64,000 bases of DNA from Salinispora cortesiana (GTDB lineage: Bacteria > Actinomycetota > Actinomycetes > Mycobacteriales > Micromonosporaceae). This document shows positions 1 through 7,679 of this stretch, in pieces. The DNA is taken from assembly GCF_000484695.1 (NCBI RefSeq), contig NZ_AXVR01000017.1, positions 25,241-89,240 on the forward strand, read 5' to 3'. How positions within the stretch are numbered: the first letter of the stretch is position 1; each line of letters begins with the position of its first letter. Both the position numbers and the translations under genes were made by a program. Below the pieces are notes generated by a model, which was not told the DNA's origin, did not search any database, and saw only the letters and a list, made by a program, of their open reading frames with translations.

Positions 1-442
1 TTCCCAGGGCATCCTGGTGCACTCCGGCGGCTGGAAGAAGCTCGCCGACCGGGCGGTCGACAACGCCGAGTTCCGTCGTTGCTTTGGTGTGGACACCGGC
101 CTGACCCGGATCCACAACTTCTACGGCATGGTCGAGCAGATCGGCACGGTCTTCCTGGAGGGGCCGGAGGGCGGCACGCTCTACTGCCCGGACTTCGCCG
201 ACGTGATCATCCGGGATCCGGTGACCTGGCAGGAGGCGCCGGTGGGCACGCCGGGCGTCATCGAGGTGCTGAGCACCCTGCCCACCTCGTACCCGGGGCA
301 TGTGCTGCTCACCGAGGACCTTGGCGTGGTGCACGGGATCGACGACGGGCACTGGCCCGGTAAGCGGGTCAGCGTGCTCGGCCGGTTGCCCCGCGCGGAG
401 GCGCGTGGCTGCAGCGACACCTATCCGGGAGGTACGTCATGA
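1..442 (+). CDS. LuxE-like acyl-protein synthetase, C-terminal part
   Basis: The reading frame is already open at base 2 and runs to a TGA at 440-442, so the gene starts left of the window and only about 146 C-terminal residues are seen. The stretch with HSGGWKKL, RIHNFYGMVEQIG and GHVLLTEDLG matches the C-terminal part of LuxE/acyl-protein synthetases, adenylate-forming enzymes that activate a fatty acid and pass it to a partner protein. The stop overlaps the start of the LuxC-like gene by ATGA, as expected for a LuxE-LuxC pair. In a polysaccharide locus this pair is more likely to supply a lipid or modified acyl group than to drive luminescence; that role is inference. Family assignment is fairly secure, substrate unknown. 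Confidence 0.75.
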   Translation, partial: SQGILVHSGGWKKLADRAVDNAEFRRCFGVDTGLTRIHNFYGMVEQIGTVFLEGPEGGTLYCPDFADVIIRDPVTWQEAPVGTPGVIEVLSTLPTSYPGHVLLTEDLGVVHGIDDGHWPGKRVSVLGRLPRAEARGCSDTYPGGTS

Positions 443-1662
443 CACCACGGATGCGCTTCCCCGTCGGCGGGGCCGTCTCGGTGGCGGACCTACTGGCTCC
501 AGCCGAGGTGGAGCCGTTGGCCGTCGGCGATCCGCGGATGGTGGACTTCCTGGCTGCGGTCGCCAAACGGCTACTCACCCCGGCGCTGGCCCGGCGGCAT
601 CCGGAGCTGGGCTCACTCGGCTTCTTCCTCCGCCGTCGGGAGCTACTGGGCGCGGTCGCGCGGCTGCACTCCACGCTCGGGCCGGACACGCTCGTCTTCC
701 CTCGTGGGCGGGTGTTCCACGTCCCGCCGGCCAACGTAGACACGATCTTCGTCTACTCGTGGGCGCTGTCCGCGCTGGCCGGCAACACCAACGTGGTCCG
801 GGTGTCGCCGCGTTCCGCGGCAGCCGCCGAGGCGGTGATCGAGGTGCTCAACGCCAGCCTCGCCGAAGCCGACCCGGTGGTGGCCAGCACTCAGATCATG
901 ATCACCTACGGCCATGACGACGCGGTGACCGCCCAGTTGAGTGCCACCAGCGACCTGCGTGTCCTCTGGGGCGGGGACCGGGCGGTGCAGAACCTGCGCC
1001 GGCATCCGCTCGCGCCGGCAGCCCGGGACCTCACCTTTCCTGACCGGTCGTCCTTCGCCATGTTGTCGGTGCCCGGCTGGGCGGCGGCGTCGCCGCAACG
1101 GCGGAGGAACGCGGCTAACGCGTTCGCCAACGACGCGTACTGGTTCGATCAGGCGGCCTGCGCCTCTCCACGTACCGTCTTTCTCGTTGGCGTGGCGGAG
1201 CGGGCTGAGGAGGTCCGAGCCGAGTTCGTCGCCCTCCTGGACGACGTGCTCCGGGAGCGCGGCTGGGATGTGGACGCGGCGATGGCGGTGGAGAAGCGGG
1301 TCGGCGCGTACGGGCTGGCTGCCGACGGGGGAGTGCGGCGGATGGCCTTCCACCGCAATGCCCTGGCAACCCTGGAACTGGCCGAGGTCTCAGCCATCCC
1401 GCGGCACTGGCTCGGCGCCGGCACCTTCCCCTTCGTCACTGTGCCCGACCTGACGGAGTTGGTGCCGTTCGTGCGCCGGCGTGACCAGACCCTCACCCAC
1501 TTCGGCTTTGGCCGCGATGAGCTGACAGCACTGGCCCGGAGCCTGGGCGGGCGGGGAGTCGACCGCATCGTGCCGTTCGGCGGGGCGTTGACCTTCGCCC
1601 CGGTGTGGGACGGTCACGACCTGCTGCGGGAGTTCGTTCGGCTGGTCACGGTCAACGACTGA
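439..1662 (+). CDS. LuxC-like acyl-CoA/acyl-protein reductase
   Basis: This 407-residue protein belongs to the LuxC family of acyl-CoA reductases, which reduce an activated acyl group to an aldehyde with NADPH using an ALDH-like fold. Family features visible are FPRGRVFHVPPANVDTIFVYSW and SALAGNTNVVRVSPRSA in the N-terminal half, and C241 within FDQAACASPR, which sits where the acyl-accepting cysteine is expected. The ATG overlaps the stop of the LuxE-like gene (ATGA), so the two are translationally coupled. It is somewhat shorter than luciferase-linked LuxC (about 480 residues). It ends 12 bases before the convergent pseudaminic acid synthase gene. The physiological substrate is unknown; a lipid-modified sugar or anchor precursor is a guess from context. 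Confidence 0.8.
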   Translation: MTPRMRFPVGGAVSVADLLAPAEVEPLAVGDPRMVDFLAAVAKRLLTPALARRHPELGSLGFFLRRRELLGAVARLHSTLGPDTLVFPRGRVFHVPPANVDTIFVYSWALSALAGNTNVVRVSPRSAAAAEAVIEVLNASLAEADPVVASTQIMITYGHDDAVTAQLSATSDLRVLWGGDRAVQNLRRHPLAPAARDLTFPDRSSFAMLSVPGWAAASPQRRRNAANAFANDAYWFDQAACASPRTVFLVGVAERAEEVRAEFVALLDDVLRERGWDVDAAMAVEKRVGAYGLAADGGVRRMAFHRNALATLELAEVSAIPRHWLGAGTFPFVTVPDLTELVPFVRRRDQTLTHFGFGRDELTALARSLGGRGVDRIVPFGGALTFAPVWDGHDLLREFVRLVTVND

Positions 1663-1674
1663 GGACAGTCGTGG

Positions 1675-2727
1675 CTAAATCTGCTCCCAGGCCAACGGGG
1701 TGCCGCGCTGCACGTCCCGGGTGAAGGTGCGTCCGAGCACCCGGTCCAACTCGTCCGGGGGTAGCCCCCCGGCCGGTCGGATGGATCGGATGTTCGCGCG
1801 GGTCACCGGGTCTCCGGCCCGCACATCGGTGACCACCTGCAGGGAACGACGAAAGCGCAGGCCCTCACGTTCGGTGGGGGTTGGGCCGACCACAGCGCTG
1901 CCCATCGCCGCCCAGGCTCGCTCGGCTTCCACTCGTAGCGCGGCCAGCTCGGCCGGTTCCAGGGAGAAGCCCGAGTCCACGCCCCCGTCGGCCCGGGCTA
2001 GCGTGACGTGCTTCTCGATCAGGCAGGCACCCAACGCCACCGAGGCCACCGATACGCCGATCCCGGGGGTGTGGTCGGAGAGGCCGACCGGCAGGCCGAA
2101 GGCGTCGGTCAGCACCGGCACCCGGCGCAGGTTGCTGTCCTGCGGAGGTGCTGGGTAGGCGGCGGTACAGGCCAGCAGTACCACGCCGTCGGCGCCACCC
2201 TCGCGGGCCGCCCGGACCGCGGCGTCGATCTCCCCCATCGTGGCCATCCCGGTGGAGATGACCAACGGTTTACCGGTGCTCGCGACCAGCCGAATCAACG
2301 GCAGGTCTACCAGCTCTGAGGAGGCGATCTTGTACGCCGGAACGTTCAGCCCCTCCAACAGCTCCACCGCGGTGTGATCGAACGGCGAGGAGAAGACGGT
2401 CAGTCCGTGCCGGCGGGCCCGCTCGAAGATGGGTTCATGCCACTCGTACGGCGTGTGCGCCCGCTGGAAGAGCTGGTAGAGGTTCTCACCGCCCCACAGG
2501 TCGTGCCCGTCGGAGATGCGAAAGGCCGGGCTGTCGTGGTCGATGGTGATGGTGTCGGGCGTGTAGGTCTGCAGCTTGAGTGCTTGTGCGCCGCTCGCCG
2601 CCACGGCGTCCACGATCTCCAGCGCCCGGTCCAGGCTGCCGTTGTGGTTACCGGAAACCTCGGCGACCACGAGTGGCGGCTCGCCTGGGCCCACCAGGTG
2701 CGGTCCGATCTTCACTGTGCTGTTCAT
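1675..2727 (-). CDS. pseI: Pseudaminic acid synthase (NeuB/PseI family)
   Basis: The product (350 residues from ATG 2727) condenses phosphoenolpyruvate with a 6-carbon diacetamido sugar to a nonulosonic acid. EVSGNHNGSLDRALEIV, ALKLQTYTPDT, FSSPFDHTAVELLE and NVPAYKIASSEL are NeuB-family blocks and fit PseI better than sialic acid synthases. A C-terminal SAF (antifreeze-like) domain occupies about the last 65 residues. I chose ATG 2727 because it overlaps the upstream stop as ATGA; an in-frame ATG at 2751 would add eight residues. It is the last gene of a three-gene minus-strand operon with an acetyltransferase and a GT2. PseB, PseC, PseG and PseF are not in the window and may lie to the left. 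Legionaminic-type product cannot be excluded. Confidence 0.88.
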   Translation of the reverse strand: MNSTVKIGPHLVGPGEPPLVVAEVSGNHNGSLDRALEIVDAVAASGAQALKLQTYTPDTITIDHDSPAFRISDGHDLWGGENLYQLFQRAHTPYEWHEPIFERARRHGLTVFSSPFDHTAVELLEGLNVPAYKIASSELVDLPLIRLVASTGKPLVISTGMATMGEIDAAVRAAREGGADGVVLLACTAAYPAPPQDSNLRRVPVLTDAFGLPVGLSDHTPGIGVSVASVALGACLIEKHVTLARADGGVDSGFSLEPAELAALRVEAERAWAAMGSAVVGPTPTEREGLRFRRSLQVVTDVRAGDPVTRANIRSIRPAGGLPPDELDRVLGRTFTRDVQRGTPLAWEQI

Positions 2728-3227
2728 GTGCTTCTGCTCAACTCCGTCCATACCACTTGGTGTGTTCTGCCATTAATGTTCCGTTCGTAGCGTCGTACGA
2801 CCCGGAACCCAAAGCGCTGGTGTAGCGCCAACACTGGTCGGTTGTCGGCCAGGGTCTCCCCGCCGAGAGTCCGGGCCGCGAGCGGCCCAAGGGCGTGGTT
2901 GATCCCCGCTCGCTGGAGTCCCAGCCAGGCCCACAGCAGCTCCCCGCGCTCCTCAAGGCCCTCGATGTCCAGGTAAAAGCCCCAGGTGACGGCCCGGTCC
3001 GGGGAGGTCACACCGGTGAAGGTCAGCACGCCGGCCGGTCGGCCGCTGTGTAGGTAGATGAGTACCTGGCGGTCGGGTTCCGCCCGTACGGCCGACCACC
3101 AGGCCTGGTGCTCCGCCGAGCTGATCTCGTGCTGGGTCAGGCTCATGCCGCGTACCTGGAGGTGGTTGCGCCAGCGCCGCATCCGGTCGAGGTCTCCGGC
3201 GCCGGCCGGACGTAGCGTCGCGGTCAT
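2724..3227 (-). CDS. GNAT N-acetyltransferase, PseH-like
   Basis: This 167-residue protein has the GNAT acetyltransferase fold: an N-terminal RPAGAGDLDRMRRWRN strand-helix, a central TWGFYLDIEG and GGETLADNRPVLALHQRFGFRVV, the typical C-terminal segment seen in PseH and RimJ/RimL relatives. PseH acetylates the 4-amino group of UDP-4-amino-4,6-dideoxy-N-acetyl-altrosamine in pseudaminic acid synthesis. It overlaps both neighbours by ATGA (glycosyltransferase upstream, PseI downstream), so the three are almost certainly one transcript. Direct adjacency to PseI is the main reason for the PseH call; sequence alone would support only 'sugar N-acetyltransferase'. Confidence 0.75.
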   Translation of the reverse strand: MTATLRPAGAGDLDRMRRWRNHLQVRGMSLTQHEISSAEHQAWWSAVRAEPDRQVLIYLHSGRPAGVLTFTGVTSPDRAVTWGFYLDIEGLEERGELLWAWLGLQRAGINHALGPLAARTLGGETLADNRPVLALHQRFGFRVVRRYERNINGRTHQVVWTELSRST

Positions 3228-4327
3228 CGCGAAGCCGTCAGCGGGTCGGGCCGCTGCTCGGCGGGGACCGCCGGAAGGCCGGTGGACGGGACGGCGTCGG
3301 GCCCCGACGGAGGCCGCCTGGCGAGCCGATGCGCGGTGCGCAGCGCGGCGTAGAGCAGGTAGCTGTTCGTCGCGAGGAGCCGATGCTTCAGACCTCTCAC
3401 CCCACGGGGGCGAGGATAGCCGCCGGCCGGCTGGTAGCGCTGATACTGGGCGGACGCCTTACGGAAGAAGGGGCGGCGTAGCTGCGCGGGCAACCGACGG
3501 TCGTTACCCACCACCACGAGCAGGTGGCTCACCATCAACTCGAACAGGTCGGCGTGCAGCCTGGTTCCCTGGGGGTAGGCGGTAAACAACCATTCGAATA
3601 ACCGGTCGTACTGGTTGAATGCGTCGAAGTGTCGTTCGCTGGGGGTGGCGGTGATTGCGCCGGGTCGGCCCAGTCGGTAGCGGTAGCAGATCCGATCAAG
3701 TACCGCGATCCGTTCCGCCGCAATGAGCAGCGGGTGGCTGAACGGGATGTCCTCATACCAACCGGGGAAGAAAAGCAGGCCCAGGTTGTCGAGGAAAGCT
3801 CGGCGGATCACCTTGTTCCAAGCGGTGTGCTGAACCCGGAGCAGCTCGGGGCGCTCGGTCAGCCGGACGCAGCCCTCCAACCCCCGTGGTAGTGGGCCGC
3901 CCGCGTCGGTCTCTTCGCGGCCGTCGTGGTGTACGCGGAGATGGTCCAGTAGCAGCACGTCCGGCTGGTCCGTGCGCAGTCGCTCCAACACCGCCGGCAC
4001 CGAGCCCGGCGGCAGCCAGTCGTCGCTGTCTACGAACCAGACGTATCGGCCGGTCGACGCCTTCAGCCCAGCGTTCCGGGCCAGGCCGAGCCCCACGTTG
4101 TTCGGCAGGGTAACGGTACGCATCGCCGGTCGGCGGGTGGCATACGCGTGCAGCAACTCGCCACACCGGTCCGGTGACGCATCGTCAACCGCGACTACCT
4201 CCACGTTGGCGGCAGCGGCGTCGGTCAGCCCGCCCAGGATCGAGTCGAGGCACTGATAGAGATAGTCCTCAACGCAATACACCGGGACTACTACGCTCAG
4301 CAGTGGTTGTCGAGGTTTGGTGGCCAC
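3224..4327 (-). CDS. Family 2 glycosyltransferase
   Basis: The 367-residue protein starts with the classical GT-A family 2 domain: LLSVVVPVYCVEDYLYQCLDSIL, EVVAVDDASPD and the metal/nucleotide site FVDSDDW near residue 100. The C-terminal third is basic and has no clear membrane segment. GT2 enzymes transfer a sugar from a nucleotide donor onto a glycan on the cytoplasmic side. It is first in the minus-strand operon with the PseH-like and PseI genes (ATGA overlap with the former), so it may transfer the nonulosonic acid or another residue of the same repeat unit. That role is inference. A long leader without genes lies upstream. Confidence 0.85.
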   Translation of the reverse strand: MATKPRQPLLSVVVPVYCVEDYLYQCLDSILGGLTDAAAANVEVVAVDDASPDRCGELLHAYATRRPAMRTVTLPNNVGLGLARNAGLKASTGRYVWFVDSDDWLPPGSVPAVLERLRTDQPDVLLLDHLRVHHDGREETDAGGPLPRGLEGCVRLTERPELLRVQHTAWNKVIRRAFLDNLGLLFFPGWYEDIPFSHPLLIAAERIAVLDRICYRYRLGRPGAITATPSERHFDAFNQYDRLFEWLFTAYPQGTRLHADLFELMVSHLLVVVGNDRRLPAQLRRPFFRKASAQYQRYQPAGGYPRPRGVRGLKHRLLATNSYLLYAALRTAHRLARRPPSGPDAVPSTGLPAVPAEQRPDPLTASR

Positions 4328-4963
4328 CCGGAAAGGTTAGCGGGAACGGGTGGCCGATTCTCGACCTTTGGGGTGTGAGTTCCTTGAATGGCTTTCAGGC
4401 TTAGATAGGAAAAAGATTTCTCGAGATTGGCCCGCTGGGTCGATGAGGGTGTCTGGGATGGCCTGCCTGGTGCCAGAGCTCTGTCGGGTGCGTAACCCGA
4501 CGCCATCGGCGATCTCCAGTTTTTCGATGGCTCCCCCCGCTGCGCGGGCCCGGGCCGGGAGGGTGAACCGAAGGGCGCCTTCCGTGTTGGTAGATTGCCG
4601 GCTGGTTCCCGGGGCCGTCCAGTGGCTGAGCTCGGGCGAAGCTGTAGCCGGTGCTCCTGTTGTTTACAGCCTGCACGTAGCCGATTTCTATGAGGCCGCT
4701 CATAGTTGGGTTGAACCGGTCAAGCAGCGCAGACTGTTCGATTAGCCCAGTAAGTCGGTAGTGAATTTCGGCGAACTGTCCTGTTCCCTGGCCCGGCGTA
4801 CCGTGACCGCCCACCGTCCCATTGATTCAGAGTCGGGAGTGCTGTCCGAAAATTCCTGCCATGATCGATGTTTCAGCAGGTCAGGGTGGGTTGGCGGCGC
4901 TGTGGTTGGCCAGTAGTGTCGGCGCGTCCGGTGCGGTCGACGATCGCAAAAGGCGACGCCGTG
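4328..4963. other. Intergenic region without a supported gene
   Basis: About 640 bases between the divergent GT2 gene and the riboswitch. Short open frames exist on both strands but show no recognisable domain or well-placed ribosome binding site. The stretch is visibly richer in A/T than its surroundings (for example around 4395-4430 and 4840-4880), fitting promoters for the minus-strand pse operon and for the plus-strand riboswitch transcript. I cannot assign -35/-10 boxes with confidence. Confidence 0.5.
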
Positions 4964-5086
4964 CCGACCCGCTAAATTGCCGAAAGGTGAACCGGGGACC
5001 CGTTCTATCTGGGGTGAATCCACGAGTTTCGTGGTAGGGCGCACTTCCCGTCCGAATCCGTCAGCTAACCCGGTCAGCGGTATCGG
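4964..5086 (+). promoter_or_regulatory. c-di-AMP riboswitch (ydaO/yuaA class)
   Basis: The hallmark blocks of the ydaO motif appear in order: AACCGGGGACCC near 4990, GGGGTGAATC near 5011, then CCGAATCCGTCAGCTAACC at 5052-5070. The closing P1 helix can be drawn between CCGA-C-CCGCT (4964-4973) and AGCGG-TA-TCGG (5076-5086). In actinobacteria this riboswitch is known to turn off secreted cell-wall hydrolase genes when c-di-AMP is bound. Here the first gene downstream is the secreted C39-like peptidase at 5334. The sequence AAGGAG follows the 3' arm directly. The exact ends are my estimate. Confidence 0.85.
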
Positions 5087-5333
5087 AAGGAGTCCCGTTT
5101 CCCGTGCAGTCTTATTCCGCCCAGCGGGCGTTCCGCCGCCTCCACGGGGCCGCGGGGTCCGCGTCCGTCCAGCCCGCCGCCGGGCGCTGACCCATCCCGC
5201 CTAGCCCCAGTACCGGGCCGGGCGTACTCCCCTCGTGGCCACCGGCGCGCGAATTCCGGCTTCGTGCGGCCTACCTCTGCTGCCCGCCCAACGGCGCGGT
5301 GCGCCACAGCCCCGACAGCTTGTGGAGGATCCC

Positions 5334-6197
5334 GTGAAACATCGCCTCAAACGACAGCTCGGCCGTCTGACCACCGAGCGCCCGTACCAGCTGGCTGCCG
5401 CCTCGGCTGCCGTGCTCGTGCTGGCCACTGGTGCCGGTGCCCTCGCCGTGGGCAGCGACGAGGACTCCACCTCGCCGCAGCCGGTCCCCGCCGCCTCCGC
5501 GGCCGGCAGCGGCGTCGCCGACTCGAGCTCCGAGGCGGTCGCGTTCAACGCCGCGCCATCGGGCACCGAGTCGTCGAGTGCCGCGCCGTCGAATGCCGCG
5601 CCATCAAGTGCCGCGCCGTCGAGCGCTGAGCCGTCGAGTACGTCCGCGGCGGATCCGGACCTGACCAAGGAGGCAGCGCCGGCGCCACCGACCTCCAAGG
5701 TGCTGGAGTACGACTACCAGGCGCAGATCAACTTCTATTACTGCGGCCCGGCCGCTGTCCGGAACGCCCTCAGCGCCACCGGCATCGAGCGGACGCAGGA
5801 CGAACTAGCCGGCCCGCTCGGCACCGACCAGTTCGGCACCGACTCGGCCGAGGACGTCACGCGGGTGCTCAACGCCGAGGTGGAGGATGGGCCCTACCAG
5901 ACCCGGATGATCTCCGGCGGTTCGGCCACCCCGGCGCAGATGGACCAGCTCCAGGCTGACGTGGTCGAGGCCATCACCGAGGACCGGAGTGTGGTGGTGA
6001 ACATCGCCGGCTCCGCCACCGACACCGCCGGGGGATGGCACTCCTTCCCGGGCGGCCACTACGTCGCCGTGGTCGGATACGACGACGATGGTCGCCTGGT
6101 GCAGATCGCCGACTCGGCGAACCCGGCAACCAGCTCCTACTGGATGACCACGATCGCCTTGGCGAACTGGGCCGCGACGCGCGGCTACTCCGCCTGA
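5334..6197 (+). CDS. Secreted C39-like cysteine peptidase
   Basis: The 287-residue product has a basic N-terminus and one hydrophobic stretch (LAAASAAVLVLATGAGALAV, about residues 22-41) that acts as signal peptide or anchor. A Ser/Ala/Pro-rich linker follows to about residue 120, then a papain-like peptidase_C39_2 domain: C137 in NFYYCGPAAVRNAL, H242 in GGHYVAVVGYDDDG and D260 in QIADSAN form a plausible Cys-His-Asp triad. GTG 5334 is preferred over an upstream in-frame ATG at 5235 because GGAGG lies five bases before it and the signal sequence then begins properly. It lies under a c-di-AMP riboswitch, suggesting cell-wall or secreted-protein remodelling. The natural substrate is unknown. 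Confidence 0.82.
   Translation: MKHRLKRQLGRLTTERPYQLAAASAAVLVLATGAGALAVGSDEDSTSPQPVPAASAAGSGVADSSSEAVAFNAAPSGTESSSAAPSNAAPSSAAPSSAEPSSTSAADPDLTKEAAPAPPTSKVLEYDYQAQINFYYCGPAAVRNALSATGIERTQDELAGPLGTDQFGTDSAEDVTRVLNAEVEDGPYQTRMISGGSATPAQMDQLQADVVEAITEDRSVVVNIAGSATDTAGGWHSFPGGHYVAVVGYDDDGRLVQIADSANPATSSYWMTTIALANWAATRGYSA
5579..5638 (+). repeat. 15-bp tandem repeat encoding an Ala-Pro-Ser linker
   Basis: Four imperfect 15-base units of the form TGCCGCGCCGTCGAR follow one another and encode about four copies of (N/S)AAPS. They form part of the flexible linker between the membrane/signal segment and the peptidase domain, and the copy number could vary between strains. Confidence 0.8.
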
Positions 6198-6213
6198 CCG
6201 ACGGTTTGCTACC

Positions 6214-6250
6214 CGGGCGTCGGTCCCCCGCCACGGGGGACCGACGCCCG
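6214..6250. terminator. Bidirectional hairpin terminator
   Basis: Perfect 16-bp stem starting CGGGCGTCGG with a 5-base loop (GCCAC), placed between the convergent peptidase and pyruvyl transferase genes. No U-tract is present, as is usual in high-GC actinomycetes. Confidence 0.8.
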
Positions 6251-6338
6251 TCCTCGTCCCGGGTCGTGCTGACACCCGTGGTCGCCGTCCGGATCTGTCC
6301 CCCTGGGGTGGACGTGTGGTCCAGCGCCGCCGGATCAG

Positions 6339-7664
6339 TCAGCGACTGAGCAGCCTGCGCACGCGGCCGCCGACGGCCCGCTTTACCCGGGCGGGCAGCT
6401 TCGCTTCCTGCTGGGCCCGCACCTTGCGGCGGAGCCCTTCATTCTGGTCGCGTAGCCAGTGCATCCGGTCCAACAGTTCCTCGCCAGTCATCGCGGCGGC
6501 AGGTCGAACCGCAGGCGGGAAGGGGGTGGCACGGACCTTCTCGTCAAAGTGGGTCGCGCTGTCCCCGTCCGCGAAGGAGTGCCCCAGATCATGCTTGTCA
6601 AGGAATGAGAGCATGGTCTCGTAGCGGGCCTTGTGTCCCTTGTTGAGCGCCGTGTAGTCCGCCTCCTGGTACAGATCAGCGGCATCAATGTCGGCGGGAA
6701 CGTCCGGCATGATCCGGTGCGGGATGTCGAAATACCGGGCGAGCTCCAGGGTCCGGGAGTCGTGCGCGAAGAGATAGCCAGGGGTTCCGGCGAGCAGCGA
6801 GGTAATGGTGCCGTGGATGCGGGTGCCGAAGTTGAAGTCGAACCCGGAGAGGTAGTCCATCCACGTCCACGGATCCACGAACATTCGTACCTTGTCCTCG
6901 ACGAACAAGGAGTGCGAGGTGTAGATGGGAATCGGGCTGGTCTTGTCCCGGTCGCTCGGTACATCGCCGTAAAGGAGGAGACCCAGGGTCTTCAGGTCCT
7001 GGGGGATGTACCGGAGGTTTGGGTAGTTCCGGTGGTGGTTGGTGACCACCGAGGCCATGGACGTGACATACGGGGAGATCGTCATCGCGATCCGGTCGTC
7101 CGGTTCGAGGGCCGGTTTGCGCTTCTCTACCTGTAGGTCGTGGCCGTGCAGGAACATCGACGGACAGCCGATGACGTCGACCGCGGAGAAGCCCAACGCC
7201 TTCAGGTAGTCCGCAGTGATCTCGCCGCGGACGCCGATGGTGTGCGAACGGTCGAGTACGGCCCGGACGAACCGCTTCACCACGTCGTCCAAAGGCCGAA
7301 GGTATTCCCGGTCACCATGGATATTGGTCTGGGCGCCCACCCCGAGCACCACGACCGGGATCTTCAGGCGCTCGATCAGGCGGGTCATCAGGGCGACCCG
7401 ATGTGTATAGCTGCGCCGGAAGGCATTGGCCAGTGGGACCACGAAGACGTCGAATTCGTCGTTGATGCGGTCGGCGTCACGCAGGTCGACCGTGAACCCG
7501 GTCGGGGTGATCTGGACCGTTGAGGTCTGCAGAAGCTTGTGCGCGGCGTGGCTGAACACCAGGTTGCCGCTGTTTTGCCCGATCAGGTTACGCTCGAATG
7601 TCTCCTCCGGCGAGTTGACGGCCAGAGGCCCTTTCTTGGCCCGCATGAGGATCCGTTGGTGCAT
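6339..7664 (-). CDS. Polysaccharide pyruvyl transferase family protein
   Basis: This 441-residue cytoplasmic protein fits the polysaccharide pyruvyl transferase family (CsaB/WcaK-like), which transfers pyruvate from phosphoenolpyruvate to sugars as a ketal. Visible family features are IPVVVLGVGAQ, GVRGEITADYLKALGF near residues 150-165 and, towards the C-terminus, FGTRIHGTITSLLAGTPG followed by DSRTLELARYF. The last 60 residues are basic and probably helical (RDQNEGLRRKVRAQQEAK). It lies 15 bases behind the TagF-like gene and ends the TagG-TagH-CDP-ribitol operon, so it may pyruvylate the exported phosphopolymer. The exact acceptor is unknown. Confidence 0.82.
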   Translation of the reverse strand: MHQRILMRAKKGPLAVNSPEETFERNLIGQNSGNLVFSHAAHKLLQTSTVQITPTGFTVDLRDADRINDEFDVFVVPLANAFRRSYTHRVALMTRLIERLKIPVVVLGVGAQTNIHGDREYLRPLDDVVKRFVRAVLDRSHTIGVRGEITADYLKALGFSAVDVIGCPSMFLHGHDLQVEKRKPALEPDDRIAMTISPYVTSMASVVTNHHRNYPNLRYIPQDLKTLGLLLYGDVPSDRDKTSPIPIYTSHSLFVEDKVRMFVDPWTWMDYLSGFDFNFGTRIHGTITSLLAGTPGYLFAHDSRTLELARYFDIPHRIMPDVPADIDAADLYQEADYTALNKGHKARYETMLSFLDKHDLGHSFADGDSATHFDEKVRATPFPPAVRPAAAMTGEELLDRMHWLRDQNEGLRRKVRAQQEAKLPARVKRAVGGRVRRLLSR

Positions 7665-7679
7665 TTTGGCTCCGTCTCA

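Noticed and set aside
4350..4745. 131-codon open frame before the riboswitch
   Set aside because: No motif or ribosome binding site, and it runs through a long AT-richer leader.
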